A stretch of 64,000 bases of DNA from JAWKWH01 sp963669415. Lineage in GTDB: Bacteria > Pseudomonadota > Alphaproteobacteria > Rhizobiales > Rhizobiaceae. Every line of letters starts with the position of its first letter. Position 1 is the first letter of the stretch. Location: contig CAXXPS010000002.1 of NCBI GenBank assembly GCA_963669415.2, positions 434,001-498,000 of the forward strand, in the 5' to 3' direction. Below, piece after piece: positions 42,593-51,641 of the stretch. Both the position numbers and the translations under genes were made by a program. Under the pieces are notes generated by a model, which saw nothing but the letters and a program-made list of their open reading frames with translations, did no database searches and had not been told where the DNA came from.

Positions 42593-42970
42593 TCAGTATC
42601 CGAGGGGCGGCAGCCCCTCGCCTTTCGGTTCAGCCAGTCGCATGTCGTCGGTGTCGTCGGTGCCAAGAGCCTGATAGGCGCGATAAGCGAGAACCAACAG
42701 AAATGCGAAAAACGAAAACGAGATCACAATCGCGGTCAGGATCAATGCTTGGGGCAACGGGTTGGCGGTTTCGCCGAGGGGCTGGTAGGCGTCCACCGGT
42801 ATGATGGGAGGCACTTCACGGACGACGCGCCCGGCTGTGAATATCGACAGATTGACTGCGTTGCTCAATATCGCAACACCGATGACAATGCGAATGATGT
42901 GTTTTGAGAGCATCAGATAGATTGATACTGCAAAGAAGATTGCAACGGTGACTGACAGGGCCACTTCCAT
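42593..42970 (-). CDS. mrpC: Mrp antiporter subunit C (PhaC/MnhC), NuoK-like
   Basis: A 125-residue, three-helix membrane subunit homologous to NuoK of complex I. The segment VIGVAILSNAVNLSIF and the DPLPQALILTAIVISF-like stretch (NPLPQALILTAIV) are typical of MnhC. The ATG at 42970 shares one base with the stop codon of mrpB (TAATG arrangement), which fixes the start; the longer open frame is a read-through of mrpB in another frame. Confidence 0.95.
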   Translation of the reverse strand: MEVALSVTVAIFFAVSIYLMLSKHIIRIVIGVAILSNAVNLSIFTAGRVVREVPPIIPVDAYQPLGETANPLPQALILTAIVISFSFFAFLLVLAYRAYQALGTDDTDDMRLAEPKGEGLPPLGY

Positions 42971-43389
42971 TACAGCGTCTCCCTTTCTTCCAGGGCCAAC
43001 GCGATCGACGTGATTGCGCCCACGACGACGAGATAAACGCCGACATCGAAAAACAGGACGGTGGACAAAACGATGCCGAGATCGAACAGGTCGGTCTGAG
43101 ACCAAATTCCCGTCAGGAACGGTACGTCAAATGGCAAGGAAAACACCCCTGAAAGGGCGGACATCATGAGACCGGCTCCCGATATAGCCATCGGATGGAA
43201 CCGGATTGCACGGCGCACCGCCTGCACACCACAGGCGATACCGTAGATGGCAAATGCCGAGGCTGCGATCAGTCCGCCGATAAATCCGCCACCGGGTTCG
43301 TTGTGGCCGCGCAGAAGCACAAAAATCGAGAAAAGCACCATCAGGCTGGTCAGGTATGGAGCGACTGTCCGGAAGATTACTGTACGCAT
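42970..43389 (-). CDS. mrpB: Mrp antiporter subunit B (PhaB/MnhB domain)
   Basis: A 139-residue membrane subunit with four helices and the motif RGHNEPGGGFIGGLIAAS that identifies MnhB. In some rhizobia this domain is fused to MrpA (PhaAB); here it is a separate gene, starting 1 bp after mrpA ends. It overlaps mrpC by one base. Confidence 0.95.
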   Translation of the reverse strand: MRTVIFRTVAPYLTSLMVLFSIFVLLRGHNEPGGGFIGGLIAASAFAIYGIACGVQAVRRAIRFHPMAISGAGLMMSALSGVFSLPFDVPFLTGIWSQTDLFDLGIVLSTVLFFDVGVYLVVVGAITSIALALEERETL

Positions 43390-43390
43390 G

Positions 43391-45742
43391 TCAGGACTTC
43401 TCCGCGTCCGGGCTGTGAGTTGCGGTTTTGCCTGACCGAATGCGGATCAACGCCAATATCGCCAGTCCGGCAATCATCACGACGGCGATTTCACCCAATG
43501 TGTCCAGGCCGCGGAAATCGACAATGATTACGTTGACGACATTGCGGCCATGCGCAATGACCCGGGCGTTGGCGTTGAAGAATTCTGACAAGGTCGAATC
43601 GAACGGCAATTGGGTGACCTTGAGCATCAGCAAGCCGAAGCCAACACCGCAAAGACCGGCGACGCTGATATCGACGAACCGTTCGCCCGGTGGCCGGTGA
43701 TCAGCCGGTGACAAGCGCAGTCTGGTCATGACGAGCGCCAGGATAACAACTGACAGGGTCTCGACCATGAATTGCGTGAACGAAAGATCAGGAGCGCCGA
43801 GCAGCATGAAAATCAGTGCCACCGCAAACCCCTGAATTCCCAGGCAGACGATTGCGGTGAGCCGGTCGTTGGCATTTGCAACTGCTCCCAGTCCGATGAC
43901 GGCGATACCGAGCACAGTCCATTCATAATATCTGAGATCTGGAAATTCGGGTATATCGGGCAGTTCGTCGAACAACAACATCGGCAAGATCAGCGCGATC
44001 GCGACAAGGACGAATGTAACGATCATGTAGACTTCCAGGCGTCCGTTGTGGACGACCCGGGTGACGCCGGTCGCAATGCGGACCAAACCCCGGATGACCT
44101 GATCAAATCCCTGATCGGGGCCCCAGCCGATCGTGGTGAGAATGCGATCCATCAGAGCACGGCTGCGGTCGATCATTCTGTAGGCAGCAACGCCCAGTGC
44201 GATCGTCAACACGGAAAGGAGAAGCGGCATGCCAATATGCGGGATTACGCTGATATGGACATGAATTTCACTGCCTGCGATCGCTGACGACATGGGGCTG
44301 GAAAGATAGTGGTGATAGACGCCCGAAAAAATTGCCAGCACCAATCCGAGTACTGACAGGACGGCTGGTCCTGCCCATAGCAAGACAGGGCCTTCATGCG
44401 CTTTCTCGACTGATTTTGGCATGTCACCGAGGAACGGTTTTAGCGCCACGGCAAATCCGATAACGAACATCAAGGCGTTACCAGCGATTGCCACAAACGT
44501 CAGAAACCCGGACCACCCATCGGCAAAGCCGAGCGCTGCGTAGATTTCTTCCTTTGCAAGGAACCCCGTGAACGGCGGTAATCCACCCATCGAAAGGGCT
44601 GCCAGCAGTGCTGCTGCAAATGTGATCGGCATGGCTTTGCGCAAGCCACCAAGCTTTGTGATATCGCGGCTGCCGGCCTCGTGATCGATCAAACCGGCGA
44701 CCATGAAGAGCGTTCCTTTGAACAGGGAGTGCGCGATCAGATACAGTGCCGCGGCCTCAACTGCCTTGTCCGAACCAAACCCCGTCAGCATTACCAAAAG
44801 ACCGAGCGATGCGACGGTCGTGTATGCGAGCATCAGCTTGAGGTCGGTTTGCCGGATGGCAAGAAGAGTGCCGACCAGAAGCGTAGTACCGCCGAAAAGC
44901 GGCAATATGGTCTCCCAAGCGACAGTTTCTCCCATGACCGGGTTCAGCCGCATGACCAGATAGACGCCGGCCTTCACCATGGTTGCCGAGTGAAGATATG
45001 CCGATACAGGTGTTGGCGCTTCCATGGCGTTTGGGAGCCAGAAATGCAGTGGAAACTGCGCCGATTTGGTGAACGCGCCACCAAGAACCAGAACCAGCGC
45101 CAGCAGATAGAACGGGCTCTCCCTCAGCGCATCCTTGGTCAACAGCAAAAGCGACATCTCGCTGTATCCGGTGATGTTCCAGATGACGAGCAGGCCGGCG
45201 AGAAGCGACAAACCGCCCAAGCCGGTAACAACAAGCGCCTGAATTGCCGCCCGCCTCGAGGCTTCACGGCTGTGATCGAAACCGATCAGCAGGAACGAAG
45301 TGATCGACGTCAGTTCCCAGAAGACGAACAACATCAGGAAGCTGTCCGAGACAACCAGTCCCTGCATCGCGCCCATGAACATCAAAATGAAAGAGAAAAA
45401 ACGGCCCTGATGTTTGTGACCCTTCAGATATCCACCGCTGTAAAGAACGATAAATGTTCCGATGCCCGAGATCAGCAGTGCAAAGGTCAGTGACAGGCCA
45501 TCAAGAAACCAGGAGAAATTGACGTTGAAACTTGGAACCCACTGAAAGCCGCCGGTAACGCCCCGTCCTTCGGAAACTTCCGGCAGAAATCCTGCAAAGT
45601 GGATGAATATCCAGGCCGGAGCGAGTGCCAGAATCCATGCGGCGTTATGCTTGAATGCCTTGGTCAGCGCCGGAGCAACCAAAGCAGCTAGAAACGGCAG
45701 GACAAGCGCAAAGAATGTCAATGACTGTGCGCCTGTTCCCAT
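43391..45742 (-). CDS. mrpA: Mrp antiporter subunit A (PhaA/MnhA), proton-translocating
   Basis: A 783-residue polytopic protein, the largest Mrp subunit, homologous to NuoL/ND5 with about 20 helices. Conserved features include the Glu in LFVFWELTSITSFLLIG, the TKSAQFPLHFWLP segment and a later Lys/His-bearing helix pair. The C-terminal 180 residues carry the MbhD-like (LTAIVCLGIQGFA) and MbhE-like (LDTLGEIAVVMIAG) helices. It is the first gene of the seven-gene operon; all junctions are tight or overlapping, so one promoter upstream of 45742 probably serves the set. Confidence 0.96.
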   Translation of the reverse strand: MGTGAQSLTFFALVLPFLAALVAPALTKAFKHNAAWILALAPAWIFIHFAGFLPEVSEGRGVTGGFQWVPSFNVNFSWFLDGLSLTFALLISGIGTFIVLYSGGYLKGHKHQGRFFSFILMFMGAMQGLVVSDSFLMLFVFWELTSITSFLLIGFDHSREASRRAAIQALVVTGLGGLSLLAGLLVIWNITGYSEMSLLLLTKDALRESPFYLLALVLVLGGAFTKSAQFPLHFWLPNAMEAPTPVSAYLHSATMVKAGVYLVMRLNPVMGETVAWETILPLFGGTTLLVGTLLAIRQTDLKLMLAYTTVASLGLLVMLTGFGSDKAVEAAALYLIAHSLFKGTLFMVAGLIDHEAGSRDITKLGGLRKAMPITFAAALLAALSMGGLPPFTGFLAKEEIYAALGFADGWSGFLTFVAIAGNALMFVIGFAVALKPFLGDMPKSVEKAHEGPVLLWAGPAVLSVLGLVLAIFSGVYHHYLSSPMSSAIAGSEIHVHISVIPHIGMPLLLSVLTIALGVAAYRMIDRSRALMDRILTTIGWGPDQGFDQVIRGLVRIATGVTRVVHNGRLEVYMIVTFVLVAIALILPMLLFDELPDIPEFPDLRYYEWTVLGIAVIGLGAVANANDRLTAIVCLGIQGFAVALIFMLLGAPDLSFTQFMVETLSVVILALVMTRLRLSPADHRPPGERFVDISVAGLCGVGFGLLMLKVTQLPFDSTLSEFFNANARVIAHGRNVVNVIIVDFRGLDTLGEIAVVMIAGLAILALIRIRSGKTATHSPDAEKS

Positions 45743-45946
45743 GAATTCGTCCCGGTCTTTGAATTATTTCGTTAGATGGCGACCATCGCGTATGTTGTCA
45801 CATAAACACAGTTTACGGGAGCGGCAAGTCACAGGCGGCAGCGTTCTGCGGCTTTGTTCTGAATTTTTCGAGGTGCTGACAGTTTACCGCTTCTATTCGA
45901 GATCAATCGCACTACATTTCTGGAACATCATTGGGAGCAGATGCGC
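45743..45946. promoter_or_regulatory. Divergent promoter region of mrp operon and msrB
   Basis: This 204-bp gap lies between mrpA (minus) and msrB (plus) and must hold the promoters of both. I see no open frame, strong inverted repeat or confident hexamer pair in it. The msrB ribosome site GGGAG at about 45933-45937 is at its end. Confidence 0.5.
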
Positions 45947-46360
45947 ATGAGTGAGCAATCCGGATCAAAGGTCATCAAAACAGACGCGGAGTGGCGTGAG
46001 CAACTCACCGACGAACAGTATCGTGTGCTTCGTCAGCACGGCACTGAGCGCGCCGGAACCTCGCCGCTCAATGGTGAAAAACGCGATGGTGTCTTTAAAT
46101 GCGCTGGTTGCGGCAAGGAGTTGTTCGCTTCGGCCTCCAAGTTTGAATCGGGCACCGGCTGGCCGAGCTTTTTCCAACCGATGGATTCAGACGCGGTGAC
46201 AGAACACAAGGACCGCTCATTGTTCATGGTCCGCACGGAAGTACGTTGCGCCGATTGCGATGGCCATCTCGGTCATGTCTTCCCGGATGGCCCGCAGCCG
46301 ACTGGACTTCGCTATTGCATGAATGGCGTCGCGCTGGATTTCAAGACGCAGGAAGATTGA
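45947..46360 (+). CDS. msrB: Peptide-methionine (R)-S-oxide reductase MsrB
   Basis: A 137-residue cytoplasmic enzyme that repairs methionine-R-sulfoxide in proteins. Zinc is held by C52/C55 (CAGC) and C101/C104 (CADC); the catalytic Cys is C124 in RYCMNGVAL, with GHLGHVFPDGP before it. The ATG at 45947 has GGGAG nine bases upstream; the ATG two codons earlier is too close to that site. It is a single gene, divergent from the mrp operon. Confidence 0.96.
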   Translation: MSEQSGSKVIKTDAEWREQLTDEQYRVLRQHGTERAGTSPLNGEKRDGVFKCAGCGKELFASASKFESGTGWPSFFQPMDSDAVTEHKDRSLFMVRTEVRCADCDGHLGHVFPDGPQPTGLRYCMNGVALDFKTQED

Positions 46361-46367
46361 CCTCGCT

Positions 46368-46748
46368 TCAATGCGGATACAGGTATTTGCCGTATACCCA
46401 GCCGGTGACATAGTCGCCATCATTGGCGGGATCGTGCCATACCTGACACCAGCGATAGCGGACTTTTGAGGCCTGCCAATCATAGGGTGCGCCCGCAATG
46501 TCCTGCAAATCGACGCCACCGGTGCAGACGCCGGTCATCTGCAGGACCGTTCCATTTGGATAGGCTGCCTGCTTTTGGGACTTCGGTGAAGGATATTTTC
46601 GAACGTTCAGGACATCGCCCCACGGTACGTTGGCAACTTCCCAGGCGGCGAATGCAGTGGCATTGGCAGGCGCAATCGACAGCGCTGAAAGCGCAGAAAT
46701 GCCAGCCGCGGTGAGAAACGCCAGAGGTTTGGCAATTTGATTTATCAT
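46368..46748 (-). CDS. Secreted SH3-like domain protein
   Basis: A 126-residue exported protein: signal peptide to about residue 30 (ending PANATAFA), then a bacterial SH3-type domain with the LNVRKYPSPKSQ start and the YVTGWVYGKYLYP end, typical of SH3b modules that bind cell-wall or surface components. Two Cys in the domain may form a disulfide. The function is unknown. It converges with msrB, 7 bp away, and is divergent from the oligopeptidase gene. Confidence 0.82.
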   Translation of the reverse strand: MINQIAKPLAFLTAAGISALSALSIAPANATAFAAWEVANVPWGDVLNVRKYPSPKSQKQAAYPNGTVLQMTGVCTGGVDLQDIAGAPYDWQASKVRYRWCQVWHDPANDGDYVTGWVYGKYLYPH

Positions 46749-46870
46749 TGTGGCTTCCTTTTGGGGTTCGCAATCGAGGCTGACTTGTCCTATTTAGCCG
46801 GAAGTCTTTGAACCGGGCTTGACCGGTTTGTTCACCGAACATTCAAATCACGTATCGACCGGAGCTTTTG

Positions 46871-48955
46871 ATGCTGAAATTTCAGACAAATATCGAACCC
46901 CCATATGCCGAAAAAAGGCCGGTCAACGATGTGCGCCATGGCACAGAACGGACTGACGATTACGCCTGGCTGCGAGCTGATAATTGGCAGGAAATGTTCA
47001 AGGACCCCTCCTTGCTGGACGCTGATATCCGCGCGCATCTGGAAGCGGAAAACGTCTACCAGCAGCAAATGATGGCCGATACGGAGGAGCTGCAAAAAAC
47101 GCTGTTTGAGGAAATGAAGGGCCGCATCAAGGAGGACGATTCCTCCGTGCCGATGAAGGACGGACCCTTTGCCTATGGCTCGCTGTTCGTCACCGGTGGC
47201 CAACAACCGAAGTTCTTTCGTACCCCCCGCGACGGTGGCGAGAAAAATATCATCCTGGACGGTGATGCTGAAGCCGAGGGGAAAGCCTATTTCCGCATCG
47301 GCGGTGCTGATCATTCGCATGATCACAGATATCTGCTTTGGGGTTTTGACGACAAGGGCTCGGAATTCTACACGCTGAAAATCCGGGATCTGGAAGCAGG
47401 TCACGACCGTGAAGAGACCATAGCGGATACCGGTGGCGGCGGCGTATGGGACGCGACGGCAAACGGGTTCTTCTTTGTCCGGCTTGATGAAAATCACAGG
47501 CCATCGAAACTGTTTCACAAATCGATCAGCGGCGAAGAGCGGCTTATTTTGGAAGAAGCCGATTCCGGCATGTTCATGGGGGTTGGTGGCAGCCGGCGGA
47601 ACGACTGGATCTTTATCTCAATTCATGATCACGAAACATCCGAATTTCGCATTCTGCCTGCCGATGATCCGGCTGCCGAAGCCAAGATTATCGCGCCCCG
47701 CGAAACCGGCCATGAATATGATGTTCAAGAAGGTGGTGACGTGTTCTTCATTCTCACCAACACCGATGGCGCTAAAGATTTCAAAGTCATGTCGGTGCCG
47801 GTCCAGAATCCGGAAAGGGAGAACTGGACCGACCTCGTCCCACATGAGTCCGGCCGCCTGATCTTGTCGATCATGGCGTTCGAACGTCATCTGATCCGGC
47901 TCGAACGCAAAGATGGCCTGCCCCGTATCGTCGTGCGCGAACGGGCATCGGGCAGCGAGCATACGATTGCCTTCGACGAGGAAGCCTACTCATTGGGTCT
48001 TTCGGGTTCTTACGAGTACGACACCGACACCATCCGTTTTTCCTACTCGTCAATGACGACACCCGCTCAGGTGTTCGATTACAACATGGCCACGCGTGAA
48101 CGGACATTGCTAAAAACCCAGGAAGTGCCTTCCGGACACAATCCCGACGACTATGTGACCCGCCGTTTGATGGCTCCAAGCCATGATGGCGAACTTGTGC
48201 CGGTTTCTCTCATTCACCATCGCGATACCGCGATCGATGGGACAGCGCCATGCCTGCTCTATGGCTATGGCTCCTATGGCATCTCCATTCCGGCCAGCTT
48301 CAACACCAATATCTTGTCGCTGGTTGATCGTGGCTTCGTCTACGCAATCGCCCACATCAGGGGAGGCAAAGACAAGGGCTATCAGTGGTATGAAGATGGC
48401 AAACGGGCAAAAAAGACGAACACTTTCAAGGATTTCATAGCTGCTGCTGAACATCTGATTCAGGAGAAATATGCAGGTGCCGGCCGCATCATCGGCCATG
48501 GCGGCTCAGCAGGCGGCATGCTGATGGGCGCCGTAGCCAACGTGGCACCCGAAACGTTCGGCGGCATAATCGCCGAGGTACCGTTCGTCGATGTTCTTAC
48601 CACAATGCTGGACGATACACTGCCGCTGACACCACCCGAATGGCCCGAATGGGGAAACCCGATTGCATCGAAAGATGACTTTGAAACCATCGCCTCCTAT
48701 TCGCCTTACGATAATGTTGCGGAGCGCAACTATCCGCCAATATTAGCCATTGCAGGTTTGACTGATCCCAGGGTTACTTATTGGGAGCCGGCAAAATGGG
48801 TCGCCAAACTCCGCGACAATGCAGCTTCCGAAAACCCGATACTATTCAAGATCAACATGGATGCTGGCCACGCCGGCGCATCGGGAAGATTTTCGCGATT
48901 GGAGGAAGTCGCCTACTCACAAGCCTTTGCGTTGAAAGTGACAAATTCAAATTAA
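46871..48955 (+). CDS. ptrB: Oligopeptidase B (S9 family serine peptidase)
   Basis: A 694-residue cytoplasmic peptidase of the prolyl oligopeptidase family that cuts short peptides after basic residues. An N-terminal seven-bladed propeller region (about 70-410) gates the C-terminal alpha/beta hydrolase domain. The catalytic triad is S546 (GGSAGGM), D632 (LTDPRV) and H667 (DAGHAG). The basic-residue specificity of family OpB fits the acidic residues near the active site, though this was not modelled. The ATG at 46871 was preferred to the TTG immediately before it. Confidence 0.93.
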   Translation: MLKFQTNIEPPYAEKRPVNDVRHGTERTDDYAWLRADNWQEMFKDPSLLDADIRAHLEAENVYQQQMMADTEELQKTLFEEMKGRIKEDDSSVPMKDGPFAYGSLFVTGGQQPKFFRTPRDGGEKNIILDGDAEAEGKAYFRIGGADHSHDHRYLLWGFDDKGSEFYTLKIRDLEAGHDREETIADTGGGGVWDATANGFFFVRLDENHRPSKLFHKSISGEERLILEEADSGMFMGVGGSRRNDWIFISIHDHETSEFRILPADDPAAEAKIIAPRETGHEYDVQEGGDVFFILTNTDGAKDFKVMSVPVQNPERENWTDLVPHESGRLILSIMAFERHLIRLERKDGLPRIVVRERASGSEHTIAFDEEAYSLGLSGSYEYDTDTIRFSYSSMTTPAQVFDYNMATRERTLLKTQEVPSGHNPDDYVTRRLMAPSHDGELVPVSLIHHRDTAIDGTAPCLLYGYGSYGISIPASFNTNILSLVDRGFVYAIAHIRGGKDKGYQWYEDGKRAKKTNTFKDFIAAAEHLIQEKYAGAGRIIGHGGSAGGMLMGAVANVAPETFGGIIAEVPFVDVLTTMLDDTLPLTPPEWPEWGNPIASKDDFETIASYSPYDNVAERNYPPILAIAGLTDPRVTYWEPAKWVAKLRDNAASENPILFKINMDAGHAGASGRFSRLEEVAYSQAFALKVTNSN

Positions 48956-49048
48956 CTGTTGAACACCCGTGAGTCTCCGTTGCTATAATATCGCCGCATG
49001 ATCCGCGTCTATTCACGCACAGGCTTTGTCACCAACCAGGAGATCGTC

Positions 49049-49354
49049 ATGCGCAAATATTGTGTACTGTCAGCCATCGCTCTTTCGGCCATGCTTGCCG
49101 TACCTGCTGTTTCAGGCGAAATCATCCACCGCGCCGGCGAGCGCCCACGCGAAATGCCAAACAAGTGCAGTCAATATCCAGATGACCGGTACTACGGCGT
49201 TTTTCAAGGCATCGGTCAGATAGGGATATTTCTCGACAAACCAATTTACGAGGGCGGGTGTTTTCCGACCAAGAAGCGCTGTGATGCGTGGCTCTACGCA
49301 ATTCGTTCTGATCATGGCGCAGGCAAGCAGTTGGCCAACTGCCGGCCAAGATAG
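49049..49354 (+). CDS. Small secreted hypothetical protein
   Basis: A 101-residue protein with a clear signal peptide (core 5-18, ending PAVSG) and a mature domain with four Cys (in NKCSQYP, GGCFPTKKRCDAW and LANCRPR) that probably form two disulfides. I do not recognise the family. The start at 49049 has AGGAG six bases upstream; the frame is open 17 codons further but lacks a ribosome site. It ends 3 bp from the end of the convergent dihaem cytochrome gene. Confidence 0.75.
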   Translation: MRKYCVLSAIALSAMLAVPAVSGEIIHRAGERPREMPNKCSQYPDDRYYGVFQGIGQIGIFLDKPIYEGGCFPTKKRCDAWLYAIRSDHGAGKQLANCRPR

Positions 49355-49357
49355 CTG

Positions 49358-50290
49358 CTACCGCTTCGCCGGATAACCGTTTGGTTTGGCCGGTATCGCC
49401 TTCAGGTAAGCCGCAATGGCTGCGCGATCTTCTGCCGGCAGGGCGGCCATATTTCGCTGAACTTCCACCATGGCGCCGCCGACACTATCAAAACTGGGCG
49501 TAAAGCCGGTTTCCAGATAGTAGGCGATATCAGCTTCTGACCAATCACCAACACCGCCATCGCCGGATGTTATGTTTGGCACTATCCCCTCGCCTTCCGC
49601 AGCCACTGCACCTGCCAACCATTGGTCTTTGAGAATTGCGCCGCCGATATCTCGCGGACTGTGGCACTCGCCGCAATGGCCAGGACCTTCCACAAGATAC
49701 CTACCCATTCGGGCCTGCTCGGACGCATCGCCCGGTAGCGCAATAACCGGTTCGCCAGACAAATTCACCAGTTTCCACAGACCAAGACCGCGCCGTATGT
49801 TGAACGGAAAACCGAGCTTGTGGCCCGGTGCGGTTCCTGCAATCGAGGGTGTCATTTTGAGAAATGCGTACAGATCAGCGATATCCTTGCCGCTCATCCG
49901 CGCATATGAAGTGTAGGGAAACGCCGGATAGTAGTGATCGCCGCCCGGCGACGTACCTTTCAACATCGCGTTGGCGAAATCGGACAGTGACCAACTGCCG
50001 ATGCCGTCAGTCTCATGCTGCGAGATGTTCGGCGCGACAAATGTGCCGAAAGGTGTTGCCAGTTCCACACCGCCCGGCAGTTCAAACCGCTTGTCACCCT
50101 CTGATTTGGGCACCGCATGGCAGGAAGCGCAGCCGCCGACGTGAAATATGCGCTCTCCGGCGGCCGCGTCTCCATCCGGAAATGATGCAATTTCTCCCGG
50201 TGCGAGATGCGATGGTGACGTCAACCACCAAAAGAAAAGCCCGCCCAGAATGGCCAGAAAGACTATAAGCAGGGCGAGCTTTTTGATCAT
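49358..50290 (-). CDS. Dihaem cytochrome c (membrane-anchored, alcohol dehydrogenase subunit-like)
   Basis: A 310-residue c-type cytochrome with an uncleaved N-terminal anchor or signal (about 5-23) and two haem sites: CASCH at 54-58 and CGECH at 206-210. Each lies in a cytochrome c domain resembling the cytochrome subunits of alcohol and gluconate dehydrogenases, including the VAPNIS and MSGKDIADLYAFLK segments. Those subunits have three haems and a dehydrogenase partner; here there are two haems and no dehydrogenase gene nearby. It lies 15 bp downstream of the cytochrome c' gene on the same strand, so the two may exchange electrons. Confidence 0.9.
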   Translation of the reverse strand: MIKKLALLIVFLAILGGLFFWWLTSPSHLAPGEIASFPDGDAAAGERIFHVGGCASCHAVPKSEGDKRFELPGGVELATPFGTFVAPNISQHETDGIGSWSLSDFANAMLKGTSPGGDHYYPAFPYTSYARMSGKDIADLYAFLKMTPSIAGTAPGHKLGFPFNIRRGLGLWKLVNLSGEPVIALPGDASEQARMGRYLVEGPGHCGECHSPRDIGGAILKDQWLAGAVAAEGEGIVPNITSGDGGVGDWSEADIAYYLETGFTPSFDSVGGAMVEVQRNMAALPAEDRAAIAAYLKAIPAKPNGYPAKR

Positions 50291-50305
50291 ATTTCCAAGG
50301 AATCG

Positions 50306-50770
50306 CTAATTTTTCACACGATACCCTTCATGGCACGATTTGCAGTTGGCGAAAACCGGCCCGATTGCAGCTTTGAATGCATCAAGGTCCGCAGGACCGT
50401 CTTTGCCCGCGGCAGCGGACGCCGCGTCAATATCCGCTTTGAACTTCGCAGAGGCGGCTGCGAAACCATCGGCATCTTCCCAAATTTTGGCCGAGGCGGT
50501 CGTGCCCTTTACGCTGTCCGTTCCTTCGGGAAAGAATGCACCGATCGAATAGGCTGCGCCGCGCATTGCCGCAATCGCCGCATTGGCGACAGCAGGATTG
50601 TAGTCAATTTCGCCTTTCATCATTCCACCCGCTGCGCCAGCAGCAGCGCCAACGGCCTGCATCAAGGCCTTGCGTGTATCGACAGCGTCATTGCCGGTCA
50701 GGTGGCCGCCCGCCGAAACTGCTGTCGACGACAAAGCGATTACAGACAGGGCCAATGCAATTTTCTTCAT
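50306..50770 (-). CDS. Cytochrome c' (c556 type)
   Basis: A 154-residue periplasmic four-helix-bundle cytochrome. A signal peptide ends near residue 20; the haem motif CKSCH is at the C terminus (143-147), the mark of cytochromes c'/c556. The second-ligand Met position near the mature N terminus is not clearly a Met (MQAV at about 37), so five- or six-coordinate haem cannot be told. Such proteins bind NO or act as electron carriers. A GGAGGAG ribosome site fixes the start at 50770. It is followed by the dihaem cytochrome gene after 15 bp. Confidence 0.92.
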   Translation of the reverse strand: MKKIALALSVIALSSTAVSAGGHLTGNDAVDTRKALMQAVGAAAGAAGGMMKGEIDYNPAVANAAIAAMRGAAYSIGAFFPEGTDSVKGTTASAKIWEDADGFAAASAKFKADIDAASAAAGKDGPADLDAFKAAIGPVFANCKSCHEGYRVKN

Positions 50771-50906
50771 GATTCTCCTCCGAAGGGATGTTGAAACAGG
50801 ATTTCCCCCGACCCTAACAACGCTCAACTTGCCCTAATCTTCCCGCCGATCGTTTCAATCTTTCGTTATTACTGGCAAAATGGTGTGAACAGTCTGTCAA
50901 CGAAAA

Positions 50907-50934
50907 AAGACCCCGGAAATTACTCCGGGGTCTT
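50907..50934 (-). terminator. Rho-independent terminator of sodB
   Basis: AAGACCCCGG at 50907-50916 and CCGGGGTCTT at 50925-50934 form a perfect 10-bp stem with an 8-base loop. Read on the minus strand it is followed by a run of T (50903-50908), 20 bp beyond the superoxide dismutase stop. It probably insulates the cytochrome genes. Confidence 0.88.
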
Positions 50935-50954
50935 AATTCGAACTACTGCTCAAA

Positions 50955-51554
50955 TCAGCTGGCTGCTTCGTACATTTCCAGCACGTAATCCCAGTTGATC
51001 AGGCTATCGACAAACGCCTCGAGATATTTCGGACGCGCGTTGCGATAGTCGATGTAATAGGAATGTTCCCAGACATCGACGCCGAGAATTGGCGACGCGC
51101 CATGAACGAGCGGGTTTTCGCCGTTCGGTGTTTTCATGATCTCGAGCTTGCCGTCCTTGACCGCCACCCAGGCCCAGCCAGAGCCAAACTGGGTAACGCC
51201 GGCATTGATGAAATCAGCCTTGAATTGATCATAACCGCCGAGATCGCTGTCAATCGCCGACTGGAGTTTGCCTGGCAGGCTGGTTCCGCCGCCACCACCT
51301 TTCATCCATTTCCAGAAATGAATGTGGTTGTAGTGCTGGGCAGCGTTGTTGAACAGACCGGCATTGGAGCCGTGAGACTGCTTGACGACGTCTTCGAGCG
51401 ACAGATCACTCATGCCGGCATCGGCGGCCAGTTTGTTGCCATTGTCGACATAGGCCTTGTGATGTTTGTCGTGATGAAACTCTAGCGTTTCCTTCGACAT
51501 GAATGGCTGCAGCGCCTCGTAGTCATAGGGAAGATCGGGTAACTCGAATGCCAT
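50955..51554 (-). CDS. sodB: Superoxide dismutase, Fe/Mn type
   Basis: A 199-residue cytoplasmic dismutase converting superoxide to oxygen and peroxide. Metal ligands are H27 (HHDKHH), a second His in the NHIHFWKWM helix, Asp in GVDVWEHSYY and its following His. The GGGGG loop and WVAVKDGKLEIMKTPNGENP region match alphaproteobacterial Fe/Mn-SOD. The start at 51554 (MAFELPDLPY) fits the family; upstream codons do not. A strong intrinsic terminator follows. Fe or Mn preference is not certain from sequence. Confidence 0.95.
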   Translation of the reverse strand: MAFELPDLPYDYEALQPFMSKETLEFHHDKHHKAYVDNGNKLAADAGMSDLSLEDVVKQSHGSNAGLFNNAAQHYNHIHFWKWMKGGGGGTSLPGKLQSAIDSDLGGYDQFKADFINAGVTQFGSGWAWVAVKDGKLEIMKTPNGENPLVHGASPILGVDVWEHSYYIDYRNARPKYLEAFVDSLINWDYVLEMYEAAS

Positions 51555-51641
51555 GGTACATACTCCCTCGTTGGCAATATTATCGATTGTTGCCATCAGC
51601 ATAGGACATCAGTGCTGATATGGAAACGGCGACCGCAAGGG

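Noticed and set aside
44681..45493. 270-codon plus-strand frame opposite mrpA
   Set aside because: Composition is polar and low in complexity, antisense to a conserved membrane protein gene.
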